Assembly: GCA_035967665.1 (NCBI GenBank)
Contig: JAYWLB010000044.1
Span: 124,001 to 188,000, forward strand
Direction of reading: 5' to 3'
Length of the DNA: 64,000 nt
Origin: Arctic95D-9 sp035967665
GTDB taxonomy: Bacteria; Verrucomicrobiota; Verrucomicrobiia; Verrucomicrobiales; DEV007
Below, piece by piece: positions 8,589 to 16,098 of the stretch; positions within the stretch are counted from its first letter, which is position 1; each line of letters opens with the position of its first letter. Below the pieces are notes generated by a model. The model searched no databases. It worked only from the letters and a program-made list of their open reading frames with translations, and was not told the origin of the DNA. The translations under genes and the position numbers were made by a program.

Positions 8589-9113
8589 CTAATCAGTCTC
8601 TTTTCGCAGATCATTGAGGAGATGGCGGGCGCGCCCTTTGAATCCGTTTGAGCTGTGCCGGAGATTTTGCTTAATGAGCAGTTCCACTTCGTCGCTCAAT
8701 CCGGGCTCCCACCGGCAGATTCTTGCGAGAATCGTCATGGCGTAGATTCGCGTCGCGGCCATCTCATCGGGATTGTCGACCTTGTCGTAACAGAGATTGA
8801 AAAGCTTCCCTCTCAGGTCGGAGGGAATTTCTGCGGTCTGGAAAACGAGGAGCGCATTCCGGGTGATCGAGGGATGGGTTCGGGGATCGGAGATGAGTTT
8901 GAGAAGGCTGCTGCAATGAGGAGTCAACAGCTGCGGATGCTCGCGGCAGCAATGCCCCATCGTCCAGGCGGCGCGGCGGGCGAGAGGGTCCTTGTTAGTG
9001 AAAACAAGTGCCATGAGCTCGTCGAAACGCTCCCGGCGATTGCCGATGTAGGCGGAAATAATATCCGACTGCATTCTGGAGTGTTCTTCGAGGACTGCTT
9101 CTCTAATGTTCAT
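8589..9113 (-). CDS. Hypothetical HEAT-like repeat protein
   Basis: The 174-residue protein is almost all helical and shows several roughly 35-residue units (for example RRAAWTMGHCCREHP, ITRNALLVFQTAEIP and RIYAMTILARICRWEP). These have the A-A-W/N-A-L spacing of HEAT/ARM repeats. It has no signal peptide or membrane segment. HEAT repeats act as protein-binding scaffolds, so a binding role is plausible, but I cannot name a partner. It is divergently placed 110 bases from the truncated hemoglobin gene. Confidence 0.7.
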   Translation of the reverse strand: MNIREAVLEEHSRMQSDIISAYIGNRRERFDELMALVFTNKDPLARRAAWTMGHCCREHPQLLTPHCSSLLKLISDPRTHPSITRNALLVFQTAEIPSDLRGKLFNLCYDKVDNPDEMAATRIYAMTILARICRWEPGLSDEVELLIKQNLRHSSNGFKGRARHLLNDLRKETD

Positions 9114-9222
9114 GAACTTCGGTTATTAAAAGGGGTGCCGGGCTCGGGCTCAATCAGCAAAGTCGGGATAGTGCGGCGATGCAGAGTTGCGGGAGGTCGC
9201 TTTCCAGAGAAGTGTGGCGTTG

Positions 9223-9603
9223 ATGAGTATGGAAACAGTGATAGTCGACGCATTGGGTGAGAAGGGGATTCGCGAGATGGTTGCCGCTTTTTACCGCAGG
9301 GTACCGAATGACGATTTGATTGGTCCGATGTATCCTCCTGACGACTGGAAGGGATCCGAGGAGCGACTCGCTGACTTTCTTCTTTTTCGATTCGGCGTTT
9401 CGGATGAATACACACAGAAGCGCGGGCATCCCCGTCTCCGGATGCGTCACATGCCCTTTTCGATCGGGGAAGCGGAGCGTGATCGCTGGCTTCAATTGAT
9501 GGGGGAGGCGATGACGGAGGTCGGCCTTGAAGGCGAAGCGCACGAAACGCTCACAGCCTTCTTTGCCCAAGTCGCCGATTTTATGCGCAATCGTGCCGAT
9601 TGA
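9223..9603 (+). CDS. Truncated hemoglobin, group II (GlbO-like)
   Basis: The likely start is the ATG at 9223, giving 126 residues. An in-frame TTG at 9187 would add 12. AGAGAAG, about 10 bases before the ATG, could be the ribosome-binding site. The protein has the trHb II pattern: an AAFYRRV segment with the B10 Tyr, a YPPDDW stretch, the proximal-His signature MRHMPFSIG, and an RDRWLQLM segment with the G8 Trp. Such proteins bind O2, NO or sulfide and often serve oxidative or nitrosative stress handling. It is followed 30 bases later, on the same strand, by a zinc-type substrate-binding protein, so the two may be one transcript. Confidence 0.9.
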   Translation: MSMETVIVDALGEKGIREMVAAFYRRVPNDDLIGPMYPPDDWKGSEERLADFLLFRFGVSDEYTQKRGHPRLRMRHMPFSIGEAERDRWLQLMGEAMTEVGLEGEAHETLTAFFAQVADFMRNRAD

Positions 9604-9633
9604 GACGGGAGGGAAAGGTAGGACTGTTAGACC

Positions 9634-10542
9634 ATGAGAACGGGAAATCTTGCGATTCAATTTATTGCGGCGGCATGTCTTATCAGTGGGCTTTCAACTC
9701 CCGCGCCAGTTCAGGGAGCGGAGAAAGTGAAGGTCGTCTCGGTCAACTATCCGCTTCATTATTTCGCTGAGCGCATCGGAACGGATTCCTTTGCGATCGA
9801 TTATCTCGTAGCGCCGGATGTCGATCCCGCTTTCTGGGAGCCGGAAGACGAAGCGCTCATGGCTTTTCAAAAGGCGGACATTGTGATTCGCAACGGAGCC
9901 GACTACGCCAAGTGGATGAACGTGGTAACTCTGCCCTCGACGACGAAGGTCGACACATCCCGCGCTTTTTCGGACAGGCTCATTAAAGTGGAAGGGGGCG
10001 CGCACAGTCATGGAGACGGAGCGGTTCATTCCCACGCAGGGACCGCCTTCACGACGTGGATCGATTTCTCGCAGGCGGCGATTCAGGCCGAGGCGATTGC
10101 AAAACGGATGACTCGTTACGCACCCGCTGAGGCCAAACAGATCGAAGAAAATCTGGCTGCTCTGAAAGGGGAACTCGGTGAGCTGGACCAACAGATGAAA
10201 TCACTCGGGAAGAAGCTCGACGGTCAGTCTTTCGTCGTTTCTCATCCTATCTATCAGTATTGGTCGCGAGCCTACGGGATTAAGATCGATTCTCTCGAGT
10301 GGGAGCCGGAAATGAAACTGGGTGAAAAAGAAATCGTGGATCTCAAAGCGGTTATCGGCAAGTCGAAGCCTCAGTGGATGATCTGGGAAGGCGAGCCAAC
10401 GAAGGAAAATGTCGAAGCGCTCGCTCAGCTTGGTCTCTCCTCTCTGGTTTTCTCGCCTGCTGCAAATCGTCCCGAAAAAGGTGACTGGATGCAGGTAATG
10501 CAGCAAAATATTAAAAACTTGGAAGAAGTATTGAAACCGTAA
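9634..10542 (+). CDS. ZnuA-like metal ABC transporter binding protein with degenerate metal site
   Basis: The 302-residue protein has a signal peptide (1-29) and the fold-specific segments of cluster A-I zinc/manganese binding proteins, such as ADIVIRNG near residue 81 and a His-rich loop at 123-134 (HSHGDGAVHSH). By position, His204 (VSHPIYQYW) and a Glu in the WEGEP motif (252-254) keep two of the usual four ligands. The first His of 'DPH' is replaced by Ala66 (VDPAFWEP) and the second, before the conserved Trp, by Thr141 (TTWIDF). No permease or ATPase gene is adjacent. It may bind metal differently, bind another ligand, or act as a periplasmic chaperone. It probably shares a transcript with the hemoglobin gene. 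Confidence 0.8.
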   Translation: MRTGNLAIQFIAAACLISGLSTPAPVQGAEKVKVVSVNYPLHYFAERIGTDSFAIDYLVAPDVDPAFWEPEDEALMAFQKADIVIRNGADYAKWMNVVTLPSTTKVDTSRAFSDRLIKVEGGAHSHGDGAVHSHAGTAFTTWIDFSQAAIQAEAIAKRMTRYAPAEAKQIEENLAALKGELGELDQQMKSLGKKLDGQSFVVSHPIYQYWSRAYGIKIDSLEWEPEMKLGEKEIVDLKAVIGKSKPQWMIWEGEPTKENVEALAQLGLSSLVFSPAANRPEKGDWMQVMQQNIKNLEEVLKP

Positions 10543-10675
10543 TTGACGGGAGATTTGAAGGAATTGCATCGCGAGTCCTTTAAAAGCTGGATCTAAAGCA
10601 TTTTCCTGCGCGAATGGGAACCGTTAAGAAGTTTTAAATTAAAGCTTTCATTAAGCGACCTTTTGAAATAATTTG

Positions 10676-10704
10676 TTGTGGTTCTACGAGGGTAGTCTTA
10701 TAAT
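10676..10704 (+). promoter_or_regulatory. Candidate promoter of the transglutaminase-like gene
   Basis: TTGTGG (10676-10681) and a perfect TATAAT (10699-10704) are 17 bases apart in an AT-rich gap. The expected transcript start is near 10711, giving a leader of about 60 bases. Confidence 0.6.
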
Positions 10705-10770
10705 TACCATAACGGAACAATCACCGGGAGTCACGACCCGGAGATCATTTGCTGGAGAGTCACGACTTCA

Positions 10771-12093
10771 GTGAATAAAACACAACACAAACAGAAACGA
10801 ATGATTCGAGGCATACTATGCTTCGGCGGGTTTATGCTCGTCGCTGGAGTTGCGCTATTGATCGGCTTGCAGAAGACAGGGCGAATTGACGTGGCTTCTG
10901 TTTTCAATCCTATCCCGACAATTGACGATGCCTTCCAGCGCGGGTTTCGGTCTGATGTCATGGCTAAGATCAATGCGGTGCGGGGACCGATCGGGGCGGA
11001 GACGCTTCGGGGGGATGAGCCGCTTCAGGCTTTTGTGAACGAGATTGTTTCTCAGCACAGTGATCCTGAAAACCTCTCGCTTGAGATGATTTTCAATACG
11101 CTGCAGGAACGTTTTCCGGGTGCTCAGTATCTTGCTGCGAATCTCGTGACGGCTTCCGGGCGCGATGATCTGGTGAGTCGAATTTCCGGATGGAGCGCGA
11201 TTGGTAATCCTGATTTCAATGTCGTCAACACCGCTGTATTCAAGTCGAAGCGCGGCATTGGTGCTCTCAGTGTCCTTTCCCGGAGGATTCCCCGATTCTC
11301 GCTGAAGGCGGCGAATCAGGATGGCGGGCGCTTCTATAATGAATGCCCACATTGCAATGAAATTCATGCCCTGGAACTGGACCGCGATTCCCGGACGATT
11401 ATTCTATCCTGTCCCTACTGTGATTTGCCGTTCGATGTCCTCGCCTCGGATACCGAAAATACGATCTACCGTGCCACTGACTTTTTCGAGGGTTTTGATC
11501 TCGAGCGCGGCAATCCCTCCCTGACTTCGCTGTCCGACGAAGAGCGCATTTTAAACATCTGGAGGAAGGTGGCTGATCAGTGCGAGTATCAGCTCGATCA
11601 GGAGCTCGGTGACGTCCGCGAAGTCTGGAAACGCCCCAGTGAAACGTGGACGGAACAGGCGGGGGATTGTGAAGACACGGCGATTTTACTGACGGATGCG
11701 CTCATCACTGCCGGATTTTCGGCACGGGTTGCGATTGGTTGGAATGGCAATATCGGGCAGCACGCCTGGGTGGCCGTGAAGACCAAAAGCGGCGAATACA
11801 TTCTCGAGTCGACCTTGCAGAAGGAGCTTGGGATGGAGGACCTCGTCGATGTGCAGGTCGCATCCGCTTTCTATCAACCCGAGCAACTTTTTGATCAGGA
11901 GCATCTTTATTACACGACGGCAAAGCCCGATAATTTTACCAAAGACTATTTCTCCGATTCACTTTGGAAGTTGATTCCCAAAGGGAGGGTCGAGAGTTCG
12001 ATGATTTCAACTTCCGAAAGCGGGAAGGCTGCCGAGAAGCGGGCAGTCGAAGGAAACTTCGAAAATCGTCAATACGGCGTTTCGGCCAATTGA
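10771..12093 (+). CDS. Membrane-anchored transglutaminase-like protein with zinc ribbon
   Basis: The start is GTG at 10771 (440 residues; GGAGAG lies upstream) or ATG at 10801. Residues 12-32 form one transmembrane segment. Residues about 60-170 resemble a globular extracellular domain I cannot place firmly. A four-Cys zinc ribbon follows (CPHC 192-195, CPYC 214-217). Residues about 260-380 hold a transglutaminase-like cysteine domain: AGDCEDTA with Cys300 and GQHAWVAVK with His331. The usual third-residue Asp is not obvious; an ES pair follows in the YILEST strand. Such domains are usually cysteine peptidases or amide-forming enzymes. The substrate is unknown. It stands alone with its own promoter. 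Confidence 0.75.
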   Translation: MNKTQHKQKRMIRGILCFGGFMLVAGVALLIGLQKTGRIDVASVFNPIPTIDDAFQRGFRSDVMAKINAVRGPIGAETLRGDEPLQAFVNEIVSQHSDPENLSLEMIFNTLQERFPGAQYLAANLVTASGRDDLVSRISGWSAIGNPDFNVVNTAVFKSKRGIGALSVLSRRIPRFSLKAANQDGGRFYNECPHCNEIHALELDRDSRTIILSCPYCDLPFDVLASDTENTIYRATDFFEGFDLERGNPSLTSLSDEERILNIWRKVADQCEYQLDQELGDVREVWKRPSETWTEQAGDCEDTAILLTDALITAGFSARVAIGWNGNIGQHAWVAVKTKSGEYILESTLQKELGMEDLVDVQVASAFYQPEQLFDQEHLYYTTAKPDNFTKDYFSDSLWKLIPKGRVESSMISTSESGKAAEKRAVEGNFENRQYGVSAN

Positions 12094-12127
12094 CGAGCGG
12101 CGGTCGCTTCGCTACTGTCGCGGCACT

Positions 12128-12985
12128 ATGAAATTGCTCCGTTTTGGCCCTGTTGGTGAAGAAAAGCCCGGCCTACAACTCGATGATGAAACCCGCATTG
12201 ATGCATCCGGCTTCGGGATGGATTGGAACCATGACTTTTTCGCTGATCCGGCGAACCTCGATAAGCTGAAAAGCTGGATCGATGTGAATGCCGGAACCGC
12301 TCCCCGAATCAACCTCAATGATCGTCTCGGTCCTGCGGTGGCCCGTCCCGGGAAATTGATCTGTATCGGACTGAACTTTTCCGATCATGCCGCTGAAGCG
12401 GGAATGGATATTCCGGCCGAGCCCATCGTTTTCATGAAGGCGACCAGTGCGATCGTGGGGCCGAATGACAAGGTCACGATCCCGCGCAACAGTGAGAAAA
12501 CCGACTGGGAGGTCGAGCTTGCTTTCGTGGTGGGTAAAAAAGCGAGTTATGTAACTGAAGAGGAGGCACTTGATCACGTTGCCGGATATGTTCTTCACAA
12601 CGACTACAGCGAGCGCGAGTTTCAGATCGAGCGCGGTGGCCAGTGGGTTAAAGGAAAGAGCTGCGACACCTTTGCTCCAATCGGACCGTTCATGGCAACG
12701 AGTGATGAAATCGCCGACCCTGAGAACCTCGGCATGTGGCTGAAGGTTAATGGCGAAATGAAGCAGAATGGAAATTCCAACAAACTTATTTTCGGGATCG
12801 CCCACCTCGTGAGCTACCTCAGTCAGTTCATGACTCTCGAGCCCGGTGATATTGTTTCGACAGGAACGCCTCCGGGCGTGGGAATGGGATTCAAGCCGCC
12901 ACAATTCATGAAGCCCGGCGACGTCGTCGAGCTTGGTATCGATGGCCTCGGTTCGTCGAGCCAGGTGGCGGTCGCCTGGTCGTAG
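12128..12985 (+). CDS. Fumarylacetoacetate hydrolase family protein
   Basis: The 285-residue protein has the FAH fold. A short N-terminal domain is followed by GLNFSDHAAEAG (about residue 81) and the metal-binding and catalytic region EVELAFVVGKKA. Then come GYVLHNDYSEREFQ and the GKSCDTFAPIGPF and STGTPPGVG motifs. Members hydrolyse or isomerise/decarboxylate acyl-pyruvates or related diketo acids using Mg2+ or Mn2+; the exact substrate cannot be told from sequence. The size is that of the FAHD1 and ureidoglycolate lyase-like subgroup. It is 34 bases after the transglutaminase-like gene and 73 bases before a VOC gene, with which it may be co-transcribed. Confidence 0.9.
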   Translation: MKLLRFGPVGEEKPGLQLDDETRIDASGFGMDWNHDFFADPANLDKLKSWIDVNAGTAPRINLNDRLGPAVARPGKLICIGLNFSDHAAEAGMDIPAEPIVFMKATSAIVGPNDKVTIPRNSEKTDWEVELAFVVGKKASYVTEEEALDHVAGYVLHNDYSEREFQIERGGQWVKGKSCDTFAPIGPFMATSDEIADPENLGMWLKVNGEMKQNGNSNKLIFGIAHLVSYLSQFMTLEPGDIVSTGTPPGVGMGFKPPQFMKPGDVVELGIDGLGSSSQVAVAWS

Positions 12986-13058
12986 CGAAACGCCTTCCGG
13001 TGGGAAATCGGGGAGCGTGAGTTCTCCGGTTTCAGACGCCGGGTATTTTCCGTCCGAT

Positions 13059-13409
13059 ATGAAACCCGATCACGCGATAGACTATCTGGAATTCCCATCG
13101 AGGGATCTGGAGGCAACGAAGGCATTCTTTACCGCACTCGCCGGTTGGAATTTTCAGGATTACGGACCGGAGTACACGGCCTTTGAAGATGGTGAAGCCA
13201 CCGGTGGTTTTTACCTTTCAAAGGCGATCTCCTCCGCTGACCTCGGGGCGCCTCTAGTCGTTTTGTATCATTCCGATCTGGAAGCCGTTCAGGAGAAAGT
13301 GACCGGGCTCGGGGGCAAAATCACCAAAGAGATTTTCTCTTTTCCCGGCGGACGTCGTTTTCAGTTCGCCGAACCCGGCGGAAGTGAGTTCGCCTACTGG
13401 TCCGAGTAA
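13059..13409 (+). CDS. VOC (glyoxalase/bleomycin resistance) family protein
   Basis: The 116-residue product starts at ATG 13059 with the typical DHAIDYLEFPSRDLEATKAFF opening of VOC-fold proteins; the frame is open further upstream but overlaps the FAH gene. It has two beta-alpha-beta-beta-beta modules, ending with FAEPGGSEFAYWSE, where the last Glu is the usual metal ligand. Proteins of this kind without a clear reaction are common, and a lyase, dioxygenase or binding role cannot be chosen between. It sits close behind the FAH-family gene. It converges with moaC, whose stop is 44 bases away. Confidence 0.85.
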   Translation: MKPDHAIDYLEFPSRDLEATKAFFTALAGWNFQDYGPEYTAFEDGEATGGFYLSKAISSADLGAPLVVLYHSDLEAVQEKVTGLGGKITKEIFSFPGGRRFQFAEPGGSEFAYWSE

Positions 13410-13453
13410 ATCTGCAGCCGCTCGGCGAGAGGCCGGTTCAGAAGCCCGCCGTA

Positions 13454-13924
13454 TCAGTTGGGAAGCGGACTCTTCGTCTTCTCGACCAGGGTGATCTCCG
13501 AAACGACCATTGCTTTGTCGATCGCTTTGCACATGTCGTAGATCGTCATTGCCGCGATGCTGACGGCAGTCAGGGCTTCCATCTCCACGCCGGTTTTGGC
13601 ATCGGTCCGGACGGTTGCGAAGATCTTCACCCCCGTGGACTCGATCTCAAAATCGACCGCCACTTTTGTGAGGGGGAGTTGATGACAAAGCGGAATCAGC
13701 TCAGCCGTCTTCTTCGCCGCCTGAATCCCGGCGATTCGGGCCACCGCGAGAACGTCACCTTTGGGGATCTCTCCGTCACTGATCGCAGCTACCGTTTCAG
13801 GAGCGAGGGCGATGAATCCCGTCGCAGTTGCTTCACGCCGGATCACCGGCTTATCACCGACATCAACCATGGCGGCGCTGCCGTCCTCGCGCAGGTGAGT
13901 GAGTGATGAAGAAAGATCTGACAT
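13454..13924 (-). CDS. moaC: Cyclic pyranopterin monophosphate synthase
   Basis: MoaC turns 3',8-cyclo-7,8-dihydro-GTP into cyclic pyranopterin monophosphate, the second step of molybdenum cofactor synthesis. I placed the start at ATG 13924 (156 residues), since this matches the family length and aligns with the usual opening before MVDVGDKP; the frame is open to 14059, inside the neighbouring gene. Family motifs are KGDVLAVARIAGIQAAKKT, LIPLCHQLPLTKV and KTGVEMEALTA, followed by TIYDMCKA. GGGAG stands very close to the ATG. The other moa genes are not here. modA at the left edge belongs to the same metabolism. Confidence 0.95.
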   Translation of the reverse strand: MSDLSSSLTHLREDGSAAMVDVGDKPVIRREATATGFIALAPETVAAISDGEIPKGDVLAVARIAGIQAAKKTAELIPLCHQLPLTKVAVDFEIESTGVKIFATVRTDAKTGVEMEALTAVSIAAMTIYDMCKAIDKAMVVSEITLVEKTKSPLPN

Positions 13925-13989
13925 CTCCCAAGGTGGAATCGGAGATCGTTCTCCGCAAGAATTTCCAGCAATGGAATCTTCAGAAAAAC

Positions 13990-14676
13990 TCAGTAGGCGG
14001 AAGCCATTAAATACGGTTGCGGCATCGTGTAGGGAAGCACGAGATCGGACTCGTCCCACGAATCAACGACTTCCACCGGAACGCCGCGCCGGACGTGTTC
14101 ATACATGATAGGGGCGACGCTCTGCGGAAGGCGAATGCAGCCGGCGGACGCCGGGTATCCGGGAAGGTCTCCGGTGTGCATTCCGACGGCGGAATTGCTG
14201 AGTCGCATCCAGTTGGGCATGTAGACATGATAGAGGGTCGAAACTTTGCCGGATTTGATCTTCTCGGTAATGGTGAAGGTTCCGCGCGGCGTGTATTTGC
14301 CGCGCCTCGCGGTCGATACTGCGGAGTCGATCGCAACGAGTCCTTTCACGACGAGGTAGGCCCGCTGGCGTCCGATATCGATGATCACTTTGCGCTCGGC
14401 GTCCTTTTCCCCGTCGAGCAGTTCCTGATTGATGTAGGCGTCTTTGTGTTCGTCGCGATACCACGAGCGATGACGCGGGACAGGCGTTCTTTTGACGGGT
14501 TCCGCGGCCTTTTTTGCGGCGGCCCGTTTAGCGGCCTGCTTGGCGCGGATCTTATCAAACAGCCCCGCTTCGGATTCCGGGATGGTCGCAAAAAAGCTGA
14601 GGAGAAGAACAAGCGCGGTGCCGAGCTGAAGGCGGCTCGTTTTGCGGGATGAATTGAGAAAAAAGAAAGGTTTCAT
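13990..14676 (-). CDS. L,D-transpeptidase (YkuD domain), exported
   Basis: The 228-residue protein has a signal peptide or anchor (about residues 15-37). A basic Ala/Lys-rich stretch (40-62) follows, then a YkuD domain with the active-site signature GMHTGDLPGYPASAGCIRLP, which contains the catalytic Cys and the upstream His. YkuD enzymes make 3-3 cross-links in peptidoglycan or attach proteins to it in the periplasm. The basic segment could contact the wall or membrane. It is upstream of moaC on the same strand with a 65-base gap. A catalytically empty relative is at 56.1 kb. Confidence 0.9.
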   Translation of the reverse strand: MKPFFFLNSSRKTSRLQLGTALVLLLSFFATIPESEAGLFDKIRAKQAAKRAAAKKAAEPVKRTPVPRHRSWYRDEHKDAYINQELLDGEKDAERKVIIDIGRQRAYLVVKGLVAIDSAVSTARRGKYTPRGTFTITEKIKSGKVSTLYHVYMPNWMRLSNSAVGMHTGDLPGYPASAGCIRLPQSVAPIMYEHVRRGVPVEVVDSWDESDLVLPYTMPQPYLMASAY

Positions 14677-14892
14677 AGCGTGAAAGTTCCGTGTCGCTGA
14701 AATCCGCGTTTCAGGGGGAATCAGGAGACAGGGTTTTGACGTTTCAATACCGCCGCTTAGGAGCAGAATGTCTGCCGTTTTGAAGCGATACTTTGTGTCA
14801 ACTTCAGGTCACGAAGCAAGGCTAGGAGGTCGTTCCGCGCCTGTATAGTCTTTTCTGGCTGCAACAGTCTGACCGGGAGGTGCTTCCCCGTG

Positions 14893-14955
14893 ATTTCAAC
14901 AGGGTCGAATCGTGTATTCAACCCTGTCAGGTCCCTGATTCAACAGGGTTGGACC
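14893..14955. repeat. Dispersed CAACAGGGTT-type repeat, locus 3 (three copies)
   Basis: Copies of the core start at 14897 (direct), 14920 (inverted, AACCCTGTCA) and 14941 (direct), so the spacing is again about 22 bases. The last two can pair as CAACCCTGT/ACAGGGTTG. The rest of the gap 14677-14985 between the L,D-transpeptidase and RluB-type genes shows no gene. Confidence 0.75.
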
Positions 14956-14985
14956 CGGCAATGAACCCTCTTTGAGCGCCGGAGT

Positions 14986-15705
14986 TTACTTGGCTTTTTT
15001 ACAGGCCTCGTCGATCTGCTTGTGATTCAGAATCTGATACTCGCCGGTGGAAAGGGCGGGGGCGCGGAAATTGCCGATACGGATGCGCTCGAGGCGTTTC
15101 ACGTTGCAGCCGACTTTCGGGAACATGCGCCGGATCTGGCGGTTGATTCCCTGGGTGAGAACGACGCGCAAACGACGGCGTGACTCAAAGTGGATTGAAT
15201 CTATCTTCGCGAGACCTTCGGAGAGGTGGATTCCATCGAGGAGCTTCTGAGTGTGCTCGGGCTCGAGGGCGCGGTCGAGATGGACTTCGTATTCCTTCTC
15301 AACGTGATAGCGGGGGTGGGTGAGCTTTTCGGTGAGCTCACCGGAACTTGTCATCAAAAGGAGGCCTGAGCTCTCCATGTCGAGACGTCCGACGTAGTGC
15401 AACTTGCTGAAACGTCTTGGAATCAGTTCGTAGATCGTCTTGCGCCCCTGAGGATCGTTCTTCGTGCAGAGGTAACCTTTCGGCTTGTTCAGAATCAGCG
15501 TGAGGGGCGGATCCTGACGGAGCATCTTGCCGTCGAGCTTGACGTGGTCGCCTTCGCGGACGCGGGAGCTGAGATCGATCACGATCTTCCCGTTAATTTC
15601 GACGCGGCCCTGCGTGATGAATTCTTCGCAGCCACGACGTGACCCGACTCCGCTGGAAGCGAGAAATTTATTGAGGCGAACGCCTTTGTCCGCCGGAGAT
15701 GCCAT
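14986..15705 (-). CDS. RluB-type 23S rRNA pseudouridine synthase
   Basis: The 239-residue enzyme has an N-terminal S4 domain (VRLNKFLASSGVGSRRGCEE, about residues 9-28). The catalytic domain has GRLDMESSGLLLMTSSGEL, with the nucleophilic Asp near residue 107, and TQGINRQIRRMF near the C-terminus. The SRRGCEEFITQGRVEING stretch and the NRQIRRMF ending are typical of RluB, which modifies U2605 of 23S rRNA. The exact target is inferred. It has lower similarity to the RsuA-type gene at 0.9-1.6 kb, so both subfamilies appear present. It is 70 bases downstream of the small basic protein gene on the same strand, a possible ribosome-linked pair. Confidence 0.9.
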   Translation of the reverse strand: MASPADKGVRLNKFLASSGVGSRRGCEEFITQGRVEINGKIVIDLSSRVREGDHVKLDGKMLRQDPPLTLILNKPKGYLCTKNDPQGRKTIYELIPRRFSKLHYVGRLDMESSGLLLMTSSGELTEKLTHPRYHVEKEYEVHLDRALEPEHTQKLLDGIHLSEGLAKIDSIHFESRRRLRVVLTQGINRQIRRMFPKVGCNVKRLERIRIGNFRAPALSTGEYQILNHKQIDEACKKAK

Positions 15706-15776
15706 GAGAGCAGGGTGTGGAAAGCGGCCCGCTGAAGGGACCGCATTCAGTAGTTTTCCTGAGGGAAAAGTAAGAC

Positions 15777-15932
15777 TTAAGCTTCGGGCTCAGTCTTGGG
15801 AAGGCCGAGTGGGCTCATTCCCTTTTCCCATTCACCGCGCTTCTGGAGCAATTTGACACGCTCAAAACGTTTGAGAACGCTGCGCTTGGCTCCGATGCTG
15901 CTGGACTTTTTGAGGCTGGCGTGTTGTGACAT
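15777..15932 (-). CDS. Small basic protein of the Chlamydiae/Verrucomicrobia type
   Basis: The start is ATG 15932, giving 51 residues; an open frame upstream to 16022 does not look coding. The sequence runs MSQHASLKKSSS, then IGAKRSVLKRFERVKLL, then GEWEKGMSPLGLPKT. It matches my recollection of a family of very short, highly basic, single-copy proteins of the Planctomycetes-Verrucomicrobia-Chlamydiae group (TIGR04137-like). Function is not established; the charge and the conserved R-x-x-V-L-K-R-F-E-R core suggest RNA or ribosome binding. It lies just upstream of an rRNA pseudouridine synthase gene, in line with that. No strong Shine-Dalgarno sequence is seen before the ATG. Confidence 0.85.
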   Translation of the reverse strand: MSQHASLKKSSSIGAKRSVLKRFERVKLLQKRGEWEKGMSPLGLPKTEPEA

Positions 15933-16098
15933 GACTGAAAAAAAAGGTGTATTGTTGGTGAGCGCCGACTTTAGGGCATGACTATTTACTTTGCAAGTGA
16001 GGAAAGACGGGAAGTCCTGCATTTTTTCTCCGGAAAGGCGTCATTGCGAGGGGGATCCAGGTTGACGTGCTCCCTCTCGCAAGGGAAATTGCCCGCCT

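Noticed and set aside
876..15705. The two S4 pseudouridine synthases as a recent duplication
   Set aside because: They differ in the catalytic and C-terminal motifs (GRLDRSSTG/HEGRYHQIKRMF against GRLDMESSG/TQGINRQIRRMF), so they belong to different, old subfamilies.
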